This document shows, piece by piece, positions 22,295-33,700 of a stretch of 64,000 nt of DNA (the first letter of the stretch is position 1; the number at the start of each line of letters is the position of its first letter). The stretch is from Sipunculus nudus (Eukaryota > Annelida > Sipuncula > Golfingiida > Sipunculidae). The position numbers and the translations under genes were made by a program. The stretch is taken from NCBI GenBank assembly GCA_026874595.1, contig CM049307.1, positions 41,856,362 through 41,920,361 of the forward strand, written 5' to 3'. The notes under the pieces are model-generated. The model did not search any database, had not been told where the DNA came from, and saw nothing but the letters and a program-made list of their open reading frames with translations.

Positions 22295-23370
22295 TGTGAA
22301 ATAAAATATACATGTACGGAGCACTATAGACTATTTAATTATGTATAATAGAACACTTGATCGGTGATTGTTTTCCTTCAGTGTCAGGTTTCTATAGTCC
22401 ACTGACTTTGATCAGATAAAGAGCATGAATTATATGCACTGCAAATACAGTCATATAAAACTGGAATATAAAAAGTGACATATCTGTCTTTGTTAATTGC
22501 TTGTATATTTCCTGCATCACCTGCAGTTTTTCCTATTCCGTTTATCGTTTGACCTGTAATGGCTATAACCCATGCATGCAGCTTGAATATATATTCATAG
22601 TCTGGCATGCACATCATGCATACATGTATGCAGCAAGAAACAAATATATATAGCGACGTTTGTACTACAGTTTTACAAATAAACAGATTTTGTCCTGTAT
22701 AGTATATATTTTCACATTAACCCAGTACATAGCTCTAAGTAATGAGTATATATTGTAAGTCTCATTTATATTGAATACATATACATGTATTTATATACAT
22801 TATAGCCCTTTTGTCCGGTAGCTGGTTTAACCGATGGGCTGGGTAAATAAAGCTGATTTAGAAAATGACACCAAAGTCTAAGTCATAGCCCCTTCACCAA
22901 GATTGAAACGAAAATAGAACGCACATATATATATAGCTATGCATGCGGTGAAAGCCTTATTTAGGGATCTACAGCTCAATTATCATGTAGGAACCCAGAG
23001 GGCATTAGTATATAGGAAGTATTTTCGTCCAAAAACGAAACAATTTTCCATGAGTTAAGTATGCGCGCCAAATTATATTAGTATAAAACCAAAAACATGC
23101 ATGAAGATTATAAACATCATCTATACAGGTCTATGAATAACTTTTTTCCTGTCGAAAGCAATTCAATCAAAAAAGCAGTTAAAATATTTGTATAAAAAAA
23201 GTGTCAGGGAATCTTGACTGTGAAAAAAATTACATGTGAAAATAACAAAAGCGTGTCCTTCAGTCTCTTGATATAGAAAATATAATACTTAATCCTTGTC
23301 CCTGCATGTGTTAGAAAATATATGATACCTGATCCCTTATCCGGTGTATGATCCATATACACAGACTCGT
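22295..23370. other. Non-coding AT-rich stretch
   Basis: Nothing recognised beyond short simple repeats. If the CNBD2-like gene extends upstream, its first cyclic-nucleotide-binding domain is not visible here. Confidence 0.35.
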
Positions 23371-23376
23371 GGGTTT

Positions 23377-23577
23377 CAGGGGCGGAACAAGGGTTTAGGA
23401 AAAGGGTGGGTCCAAGCATTGAGTACTTATGAAAAACCCTAAAAAAAAGGTCCACAGGTCCGAAAAAGGGGTGGTCCTGGCCACAAAAAAAATGGTCTAA
23501 AACCCTTAAAAGCAAGTTTGCCACGGCTGGAAAGGGGGATACGGACCCCCTGGACCCTCCCCCTGGATCCGCTTCTT
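23377..23577 (+). mobile_element. GGATCC-type MITE, copy 1
   Basis: The ends CAGGGGCGGAACAAGG and (reverse complement of the right end) AAGAAGCGGATCCAGG are inverted repeats. The element is flanked by a 5-bp duplication GGTTT (23372-23376, 23578-23582). The interior is rich in AAAAGGGTGG and GGACCCCCTGGACCC. Other copies lie at 42131-42393, 59605-59730, 61097-61320 and 63713-63920. The 5-bp duplication and CAGGGGC end suggest a hAT5-type MITE. Confidence 0.65.
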
Positions 23578-23869
23578 GGTTTCCAGAATCAATGCTTGGT
23601 TCATTTGGTTATACTGCACACAGAGCTAGTAATATGATCTCGCCATATCCATATAGTGCTGGTCGTTTGCAAGGCGGGCTCACGTGCATTCATTTCCCCT
23701 CGTGACTTAACCTTCCTGCAAAATATTATATTCAAGGGTTTAGGCCTATTTTCAAACATGGAACATGCTTTCATCAAAACCCATGTCCAGAACACAATAT
23801 TGCCGTTCATCTGATCGTATTTAGATTCCTCATTGTATTTCCTTTTATTTTTGCCTTCAGCTACCATGC

Positions 23870-23913
23870 ATACACACACCGACACACACTCACTCTCACT
23901 CACTCACACACAC
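23870..23913. repeat. (CA)n-rich microsatellite
   Basis: An interrupted CA/CTCA dinucleotide tract. Confidence 0.8.
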
Positions 23914-24159
23914 ATTCATTTAAACAGATTTGTTCGACTTGATAATTTTAATTTAAAACGTAAACCGTGCCCTAGTATATATGTGAAAAAATGGGCATTG
24001 TTAACTGGAACTGCCACTATAAGATTTCAACGTCGATATCAGTATATACAAAAATGTCGCATACAAGTACATACATGTTTACACGAAAGACTATTGAATA
24101 TTTTTTTCCCATGGTCGGTGAAATCAAAGCAGCTTAACCCAGACAGAGCATAATATAGA

Positions 24160-24396
24160 TCATACATATACTGTTTGCTGTGTTATGCTAAGCTCCGGTG
24201 TCTGTAGGCTTTTTACGGACTGAACTGGCTGTATCGATGTTCCAACAGCCCAACAGCAGTTCTTATCTATACAAAAAAAAGTTTCAGTATGGATATTATG
24301 TCCATATCCACACCTGATTTTCTCGTTCGGCTCTCCCTTACTAATGTTCAAAGGAGGCTTGGGACAGGATAGTGGAAAGAACTCCTTATATAGCAA
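24160..24396 (-). CDS. Possible exon with trefoil (P-type)-like cysteine pattern
   Basis: A - strand open frame contains KIRCGYGHNIHTETFFCIDK followed by NCCW. This nearly fits the P-type trefoil signature K-x(2)-C-x-Y-x(4)-T-x(3)-C-x(4)-C-C-W, with one extra residue before the second cysteine. The usual closing WCF/WCY is missing and the frame continues to a stop at 24160. No good donor follows and no partner exon was found. It could be a decayed trefoil exon or a chance match. Confidence 0.2.
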   Translation of the reverse strand: MLYKEFFPLSCPKPPLNISKGEPNEKIRCGYGHNIHTETFFCIDKNCCWAVGTSIQPVQSVKSLQTPELSITQQTVYV

Positions 24397-24958
24397 AACG
24401 CCACCTGATATATCATATATTGACGCTCGTATTTTGATTTTAAAATATGTTCAGATGACCTACATGATGAACTGATCACGGTATCCGCTGAAAAATAGTT
24501 TTGTGGATACTGTGTCGTCAGCCATCGCATTCTTTTCCGGAGAACAACCAGGGAACCGTTTGGTGGAATTTTACGGAACTTGGCATTAAAGGGTGACCAT
24601 AAGGGTCACATAAGAAACTGTTGTTTTATAGTTTGGGTACGACCTCGTCTTTGAGTAGCTTCCATCCGTACGTTTGTATTATTAGTGATAATCTCGCACA
24701 TCTCAGGAATGGTTTGATGTGGTTGTGTAAAGACCTTTGCAAGGTCCCCTAATAAATGTAAATACATATTGTAGTTATTATATTTTACTGCGGGAGTTAT
24801 GTTGTAACCGGTAAAATCGATTCCAACATTTGTGTCCTTGACCAATAAACAATTTCCACGAGCAGGCGATTCCTATATGTAACGTTCGTCTGCTGCGTTC
24901 GGTTCTTGTGAACTATACAATGCGGGTTATACTGATTGAAATACGATCTTTATTTGTC

Positions 24959-24990
24959 GATATAAAGGACCCCAACGCTTAGTTTCAGTC
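24959..24990 (+). promoter_or_regulatory. TATA box plus initiator, candidate core promoter
   Basis: GATATAAAGG at 24959-24966 is followed by TTTCAGTC, matching the initiator TCAGTY, with its A at 24987. The TATA box starts 28 bp upstream, the canonical distance. A transcript from 24987 could use the donor GAG|GTAGAA at 25040/25041 and splice to the exon at 25179. The gene's cyclic-nucleotide domain starts right there, so this may be the main or an internal promoter. Confidence 0.35.
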
Positions 24991-25178
24991 GTTGCCAACA
25001 GACGTCGCTTGTGTAGTGGGAAAGTTCTATTACGAACGAGGTAGAAGCTTTATGATGCTCCAAACTGTACTATATTTGCAAACCGCATGTTGATATAGTC
25101 TTCGTGGAAAGTCTATTAAACATAGTTATTTTTCATAATTTAGAATATGTGACTATTACACTTTATTTTTATTTGCAG

Positions 25179-25237
25179 GTACATGCGATTATCAAAATCA
25201 TGCATGACATGGATCCCGAATGCACAAGGTTTCTCAG
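25179..25237 (+). CDS. CNBD2: CNBD2-like exon a
   Basis: Acceptor TTTTTATTTGCAG, donor CAG|GTAATA. It encodes VHAIIKIMHDMDPECTRFL plus two bases, the helix leading into the cyclic-nucleotide-binding domain. In-frame ATG codons occur at codons 8 and 11. Confidence 0.65.
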
Positions 25238-28200
25238 GTAATATATAATATTAGCCTCTACAAGCAAAGACCTCTGATTTGTATATGAATGTATTTGAAA
25301 TATACAGTTATGACACTAAAACATGATTTGAAGATCATGGTGATTCAGGAGTTTTGTTTTGGTGATGTTTACAGGGACATATCGTTTCTCCGGGGCTGGC
25401 CTGTCGACAAACTCTACATCAACCCCGCAGTCTGTATGGTACAGCATTTCGAGTAAGTAGAACAACTGTAAACACACTAAAACCTCTTCACCCAGGCAAG
25501 TTACCATAGAACACTTTAGTCTTAAACAAGCATGTTTATAATTTTTATACACGTTTACCACAACACTCACACGATGAAAGCAACGCATCGTTTAAAACAC
25601 CTTTTTAACATTTTAACTGAACATCCACACGACCGTCCAATCAATAAGATCCCTTAACGGCAGTGGTTTCAATAGAGTGTCAGCGTGTAGTGTATTATTT
25701 CGTATTTTGACTCTCTATGCATGTATGCCCTATATGATGAAGTGAAATAACAGTTGTACCTTGCCTCTCGATGTTGCCAATATAATTCCCCTAGTGTATG
25801 AGTGTGACGTAAGATATAATAGAAAACAAGTGGAAAACAAGTCTATTAAATCTTTTAATTATTTTTTCTTCTTTTATCAAACTAATTAGCATTTGAAGCG
25901 CTGTTTTATCAGTAGATTTTTACATGTAATATTTCAGTAGGGGACAGGTGCTGGTGAAGGAACATCGGAAAGCTCCTGAGTGGATATACATTGTCAAAGA
26001 GGTGAGTACAGCCATTTGACTCGTACACCATCACAGGCTAGGTGGCGCTCCAGTCGCTCCACTGTCAAAGGTTTGGGGTCAAATTTGTTTCAGAATAAAA
26101 ATGCACATCATGCGATCACACTTTTTTTCAGCATCAAATGTAGCCCATAAGGCTAAATAATTAATATTAAGAACTGGCTTGCTGCAAAATGAAAAAAAAA
26201 ACAATCTAGGGAAAAAAGACTTTATATATAGTCAGTGGTGTACGTATATATAGCATAGAACACAAAATGACGGAAGTATAGGCACCCGTGCACTGGACCA
26301 CAAAACCACCAGGGAGCATATTCTCTTAAGTAACTGTGACCTTAATTTTAAAATCAAGTTTAAATCGGGAAAAAAAGAATGGGGAAGGGGTAAGCATCTC
26401 AAACGACGCCGAGGGAGGGTTTAAGGTGGGGTGATAGCGAGGGTACCTGCATGCTATACATTACAGACGTTTAGTGTCTGAGATTGAATCATTTAAACCA
26501 CTAGAATCCCACGCAGTCTTTTACATGAAAATATAGAACAGTAGCTGAGAATCGTGTTTATCAAAACAGGAACTACAACAAAAGCACCGTGTGTTGTATG
26601 CCGTTATATATCGTGTGTAACGATCCACGTTATTCTGATCATGTCACACACGCATACACACGTATTCGCGGTCTCACGTGGAAACGGACAATCTATTTGA
26701 CACTGTTGATTCTAAAGAAACTGTCTTTGTTTCCCTCCTGTTTTAGAATGTTATCAGAAAATGCTAAGATCTTTACATTTATATTATGCCATGTGTGTCT
26801 ATCTATTGCAATACTGTAATTTGAAAATACGCAGTTTAAAGCTACGACCGGCAGTACAAAATTAGTCTATACAGTCGATTCATTCACAGACGCTTGAATC
26901 CCTATTTATAATAAAGTCTTCATAAGTCCAATGTTCTTATAGATACTACGACGAAATCATGTCATATTACAAGTGATAACACGGTATTATCGTTTTATTA
27001 TTGGGTCGTTTGACCTGATTTCGTCGTAGTGTCTCTAAAAACATTGGAGATATGAAGACTTTATTATAAATACTAAAACAGGGATTCAAGCGCCTGTGAT
27101 TCACTCAAATACTGATATGTAATGAACTGTATTAATGCATATGCTTACGTTTATATATCAAATAATGCAATATTACGTCTCTCCAGGATATAAAAAATTA
27201 TAATAAGAAAATATATGGATTAATTCTGTTTATGGAACAGAATTCCTTTTTTAATTTCAATTGACTTTTTCCATTTTTACCTGCAGGTAAATTAAAAGTG
27301 AATTTTCATTAAAAACATGAATTTATACGAAAGTACAGTATGGTGCAGGCTCTTCACGCCGATGTACACAGACACATATGCAAATTATAATGTCTTGTAT
27401 GATATAATGTTTTACAGGGCAGCCTGTCTCTGATAAAGAAACTACAGGGAGTTCAACCAAAGAAGCCACCAATAATACACGGTGCCACCTACGAAGGCGT
27501 AACAGGTAAATGAGACGGCACATACAGGACTGCTTTTACCTTAAAACAACCTTAGCAACGATTTTTATATAGTGAATTTAAGACGGTTTATGGATTTGAG
27601 AGACTTGTTCATGTAAAGGTTGTGTTGATATCATCTGAATAAAAAGTTCCATATATATGCGACTTTAGTTGCTATAACTCTAGTTGCCAATTTTATTGTT
27701 AATATATAAAATACTTTTTTTTTCAAAGTGACAAGTTTGAAGCTGGCGAATGTCATCTAAAATGGAAAATCAACCATATCAACTAAAGGACGTATATATT
27801 ATGTTTACCGTTAGTTATAATTCCTGTTGTCTTTGTTGTTGTTCTTCTTCTTATTCTTATTAATATATTATATTTATTATTATTATTATTTTTATTATTA
27901 TTATTATTATAATTATTATTATTATTATTATTCAGGCCCTGTGATGAAACGACCTGCCGACACATCTGGACTTTTCAAGAAACAGACAAGATTTAAACAA
28001 CGAAAACAATACCACTACCGTAACAGATATGTCTCGACACAGAGCCAACCGGAAGTGCCAAGCCTCTGCCTTCCAAGCCTTCCAGATGCCAAACAACAGC
28101 GACTCTTTAATACCAGACACTCAGCTCCGAACTTCAAGAATCAGATCGAAATGGAAATACGACTTGTATGTTTTATTTTGTTCATGAAAATAGGCGTCTA

Positions 28201-30645
28201 TTTAGACACACACAGTAATATATACATGCATATTTACCTAAAATCATTCGTGTTTTATCAAAATTTATAATGCGTATTTGCTTGTTTCGGAAATGGCGAT
28301 CTTCGTTTAGCGTGTTTTAAATACAGTTGAACCTCTTTAATCCGACACCATCGGGATCAGGAATTTTCCAGGATTATGCATTTTCCCGGATTACTTAACA
28401 AGGACATTCTAAGAAGAATACACTATACCTGGGGAGAGCAATACTTGCTGTATAATAAATACGAAATTTAAAATTAATTATATTACCGAAGACAAAGTAA
28501 ACATAAAACGGTAAATCGAGTAAGTAAAAGTCATCAGCAATTATGTAAAATGTACTTTATTCAACAAGTTCCACCGAAATATAGCAACACATGTATCAAG
28601 TGAATCTCAGGAATCGTTTCATTAGTAAAATGCATATCTCATTCGTACACTTAAATTTTTCAAATCCTGTTTTAATGAATTAATATATAGAGGAAACCGT
28701 ATGATTTAATATTATTATCTATGCAAGATATAAATTACCATGCAGTTTAAGTTTATAACATTCTAAAAACTATTTATAAATTATTTGAAGGAAAAATCCC
28801 TCCCAGGTTTATACAACACATTGGATCGATTGGGTACAGTTAATTATGACAAAATCATCAAAGACTTCAAACAGAGAGTGAAACCTTCCAAGTACCGTTC
28901 TCCTGTGGTCGACGATGCTGCACGTGATGATGACGTAACACAAGAAGGCAGTCAATCAACAGAACCGCAGGTTGTGACGTCACACGAGAACCGGAAACCT
29001 ATTTTGCCGCGCATCACAAAAACAAAGAAGGTGAAGAATAATAAGCAGTGACTACATGTTTAAAATATGTAAATTAATAAGTAAGCTTTTTATCTGTCAG
29101 GGTTTACATTCAGGACTCATATATTGTGTTCAACATTTTTTTAAGGTTTTCTTCTTGCGACCAAACAATTACTGAATGATATAACCTGGGTAAATTACCA
29201 TTAAGCTTCATTTCAACTTTAATTTCTTCCTTTAATTCTTTTGTTTCCCTTTCTTTCTTTTCTTTTCTTTCTTTATTTTTTGGCCTTCTTTCTTTCCTTT
29301 CTTAATATCTTTTAATTTTCATTCTTTCTTTCCTTATCTTTCTCTTACATTATATGCCCCATTTCTTTCTTTCTTTTTTCCGTTTGCTCCTTCATTTTCT
29401 TTCTTTCTTTCCTTAGTTTCTATCTTTCATTTCTTTTTTTAATGTCTATATTTTAACTGCCTGTGATGTATATAAATGATATTGGTGTATTTCTGCATTC
29501 CTCTTCTCCCATACATAGTCACAACAGTAACAGACGAGTAAACAAAATAATAATCAATATTTACGATATTCATGCAGGGTACATACATGACGACGGCCAG
29601 TCTGACTCGGACAAAACATCTGGATGTTCCTTCTCCCGGATCTGGCACTGTAACTTCCGGTAAGAACAATACCCTCTCAGGGAGCGTACATGACTTAACA
29701 TAGTATAGCGTCGATATCAGCACCTAGCGGTCGATGACTACAACAAACAAAACCTTTCAGCGAGATCTGTGAGACGTGCCTTTCGTATTCTTTATTTAAT
29801 GGATTCATTTTCTGTTGGGGGAAAAAAATTATTCGGTGGAAATTGTTTGTTTACTTTGAACATATATTCCTATTCCTTCCCGACGTGGAAGAATAAGAAT
29901 TTGATCTAGAATAGTTAATACATGTTTTTCTTTTATCAAAATGTTATGACCATATGGTGATAATTTAATCAGGATGGTAAGAATGATATATGTTGTTATT
30001 AAGCCTTCTGGATTTCAAGTAATAATTATAAAGCATCTTTTATAAAACATTAGAGGGAATCTCTGCATTAGGTTGAAGCGAATTTTCATCATTAAGCCAC
30101 TGAGGCACAGGGGTGTGTGTGTGTGTGTCGGCTGGGGGGGGGGGGTGTTCTTTTTTTTTTTTTTTTGCTTTTTGTATAATGGGATTTTCGACACTTAATC
30201 AATCAAAATAAAAATTGCAAGAAAATGGTCAGTGCTTTCATCAGAATCCTATGAGCTTCCGTTATTGTGGTTCTGCCTCCAATTTTTCATATTTAAAATA
30301 TAAGCCATGCAAATTGAGTAGAAGGGGATAAGCAGACCTGTCAAATCACTCTTTTTAAAAAAAGTTAATATTCTTTTAGGGTTTCTTGAAAATGACGCTA
30401 ATTACTCTTTTTTCAATCTTTTTTTTCAGCAGCACTCTTTTTTTTCTCTTTTTTTTGGTGAAAGAATTCCGATATATACTATTTCTCTCCTGTTTTAACA
30501 GTTTAGCTAGAACAAGAATGGGACATTTCACATATTGTTTGCATGTAAATATCCAGCACGAGTCGCAACATGTGGAAAATGCCCTTATCTTCATGCAGGG
30601 GGATGTGCGGCATGTATGTTTCTGATTTTTTGAACGAAATGTGTC

Positions 30646-30711
<66 letters not shown>

Positions 30712-33700
30712 CAGTTGTGCTATGTGAAGCACATTGAGTCTGTGAGAGAAAATGGGGGAATTGTCGCTAATTTTACTCTTTTTACACTCTTTATTTCATA
30801 TAAGTCTATTCTTTTTTTTCCAGAACTCTTACTCCTTTTTCAGTCCTTAACCTTTGGTAGGCATAATAAGGTCTTTCACATGGATTCACCTGAACAAAAA
30901 GTTTCTTAACTGCAATCAATGGATATTCAAACAAGCAGAATGGAACCATTAAGGCCCAAGTGCAATTTAAAATCTCCAGATGAGGTTTCAGTGTTTTACA
31001 GAAACGATCACATTAAAACTCAAGGTTGGCGCATGTCATAAATCAAACCTGTTGGTATTGCAATATATGTATATATATACTATATATGAAAATAATATAA
31101 GGATAATGTTTTTCTATCATTCTGCCAGAAATCTTTCTGTATGAGAGCTGGCAAAACTTGACTAATTTCTCCAGATTGGAGTTGGTATATGTTGCTATAG
31201 TATCTATATACGCAGGCACTGCGCTGAGCGTACCGACGACGGACGGCGACACAGGATCATCCTCAGGAACGCCTCGGCGAGAGAAACGCAAGAAAATGAA
31301 GGCAGATAGAACCACAAATCTACTACAGCCTTTATTTATCCTTGTGCAAGTGCTGGAGCGAGGGCAGTATTTTGTGAGTGTGAGAAAATAAAATAAATGT
31401 TGAATATTTAAAATGGAAATTAGGGTTGCTCTAGAAATCCATGTTTATCATTTATCAAAGGGAATTTAGTATATGTAACTTAGTGTATACGCTGATATCA
31501 CTCAATGAAGAATCAAAAAGCAACATTTAAAACGTCTGGTAGAATTTTACAGCGGCAAGAGGCCAAGTCATGTTTCGATAGCTTTGAGAGTCAATCAGGA
31601 GATAAATTGAGATACGGCGTTAAACGAACCAATACATAGAACAGAAAACCTTATTAAAGTAAAATTCTCGCTTTTCGATGAGTGACAAGGTTAAAATAAG
31701 GGGGGGGGGGATTAATGAAAACAAATTGAACCTCCGTAACCAAGGATTTGATATTTTTTATGTATATGTAATCCGGATTAAGTTTTAAGCTCAACTGACT
31801 GAAAGTCATCTGAGCTATGGCGATCACTCTTTGTCCGTTGTCCATCCGTCAGGTCGTCCGTCCGGCCGTCCAGTCGTCCGTGAACAAGGCACAATTCGTA
31901 ACCGCTCGCCTTTGAAACTTTTAATTGGACACTAATATAGGTCCGTTAAAGATTTCCTTCGAAACCTGAAATTTGGTCACTGCGACCTATATCCTCTGAG
32001 TTATGTGGCTCGAAATTACCCCGAGAATAATTAAACTAGATGTGTCGGAACGACACGAATGCCCCCGCCTGGGGCAAATTAGAAACATTTGTAAAATTTT
32101 GAAAAAAAATTTTAAGTTCAGGAGGTGTCGTATGGTCAAAAGTAGGTCAACAAGGGCAAAATGCAAACTCGATCTGTAACGGGTCATTATCAAGCAACAC
32201 ACCAAAAATCATGCCAGTATATGCAGGCATTGTGAAAAAAAGTCCATACATGTGCATTTTTCATAAAAATTTCTGTCTTTCATGAAACTTTCTATGTTTA
32301 GGAGCTGTAAAACAATGAAAAGTAGGTCAACCGGGACAAAACGCGAACTTGATCTGTAACTGTCATTATCTGCCCACACATGAAAAATCAGGGTGGTATC
32401 TGCAGGCATTGAGGAAAAAAATTCAGTACATATGCATTTGTTATGAAAATTTCATATTTTTCATGAAACTTTCTATGTTCAGGAGCAGTCAAATGGTCAA
32501 AAGTAGGTCAACCGGGACATAACAAGAACTCGATCTGTAACTGGTCAATATCTGCCTACACACCAAAAATCAGGCCCATATCTGCAGGCACTGCGAAAAA
32601 AAGTCCATACATGTGCACTTTTTTATGAAATTTTCTATGTTAGAGCACCGTCAAATGGTCAAAAGTAGGTCAACTGGGACAAAACGCGAACTCGATCTGT
32701 AACTGATCAATATCTGCCAACACACCAAAAATCAGGCCAATATCTGCAGGCACTGCGAAAAAAAGTCCATACATGTGCACTTTTTTATGAAATTTTCTAT
32801 GTTAGAGCACCGTCAAATGGTCAAAAGTAGGTCAACCGGGACAAAACGCGAACTCGATCTGTAACTGGTCAATATCTGCCAACACACCAAAAATCAGGCC
32901 AATATCTGCAGGCATTGCGAAAAAAAGTCCGTACATGTGTACTTGTCATGAAATTTCATATTTTTCATGAAATTTTCTATGTTCAGGAGCCATAAAACGG
33001 TCAAAAGAAGGTCAACCGGGACAAAACGCGAACTCGATCTGTAACTGGTCAATATCTGCCAACACACTAAAATCAGGCCAATATCTGCAGGCATTGCGAA
33101 AAAAAATCCGTACATGTGTATTTGTCATGAAATTTCATATTTTTCATAAAAGTTTCTATGTTCAGGAGCCGTAAAACGGTCAAAAGAAGGTCAACCGGGA
33201 CAAAACGCGAACTCAATCTGTAACTGGTCATTATCTGCCCACACACAAAAAATCAGGCCAATATCTGCAGGCATTGCGAAAAATAATCCGTACATGTGTA
33301 TCTGTCATGAATATTTCTATTTTTCATGAAATTTTCTAAGTTAAGGAGGTGTAAAACGTTCAAAAGTAAGTCAACCGGGACGAAACGCGAACTCGATCTG
33401 TAACTGGTCATTATCTGCCCACACACAAAAAATCAGGCCAATATCTGCAGGCATTGCGAATAAAAAGTCCGAACATGTGTATTTGTCATGAAATTTCTAT
33501 TTTTCATGAAATTTTCTAAGTTTAGGAGCCGTAAAACGGTCAAAAGTAGGTCAACCGGGACGAAACTCGAACTCGATCTGTAACTGGTCTATATCTGCCC
33601 ACACACTAAAAATCAGGCCAATATCTGCAGGCATTGCGAAAAAAAAGTCCGTACATAAGTATTTGTCATGAAAATTTTATTTTTCATGAAATTTTCTAAG

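Noticed and set aside
24606-24845. - strand ORF with VGIDFTGYNITPAVKYN
   Set aside because: No acceptor, donor or recognisable domain; low-complexity AT-rich codons.
27827-28270. 147-codon ORF starting in the TTA repeat
   Set aside because: Its N-terminal part is repeat translation and its C-terminal part intron; the exon is 27936-28165.
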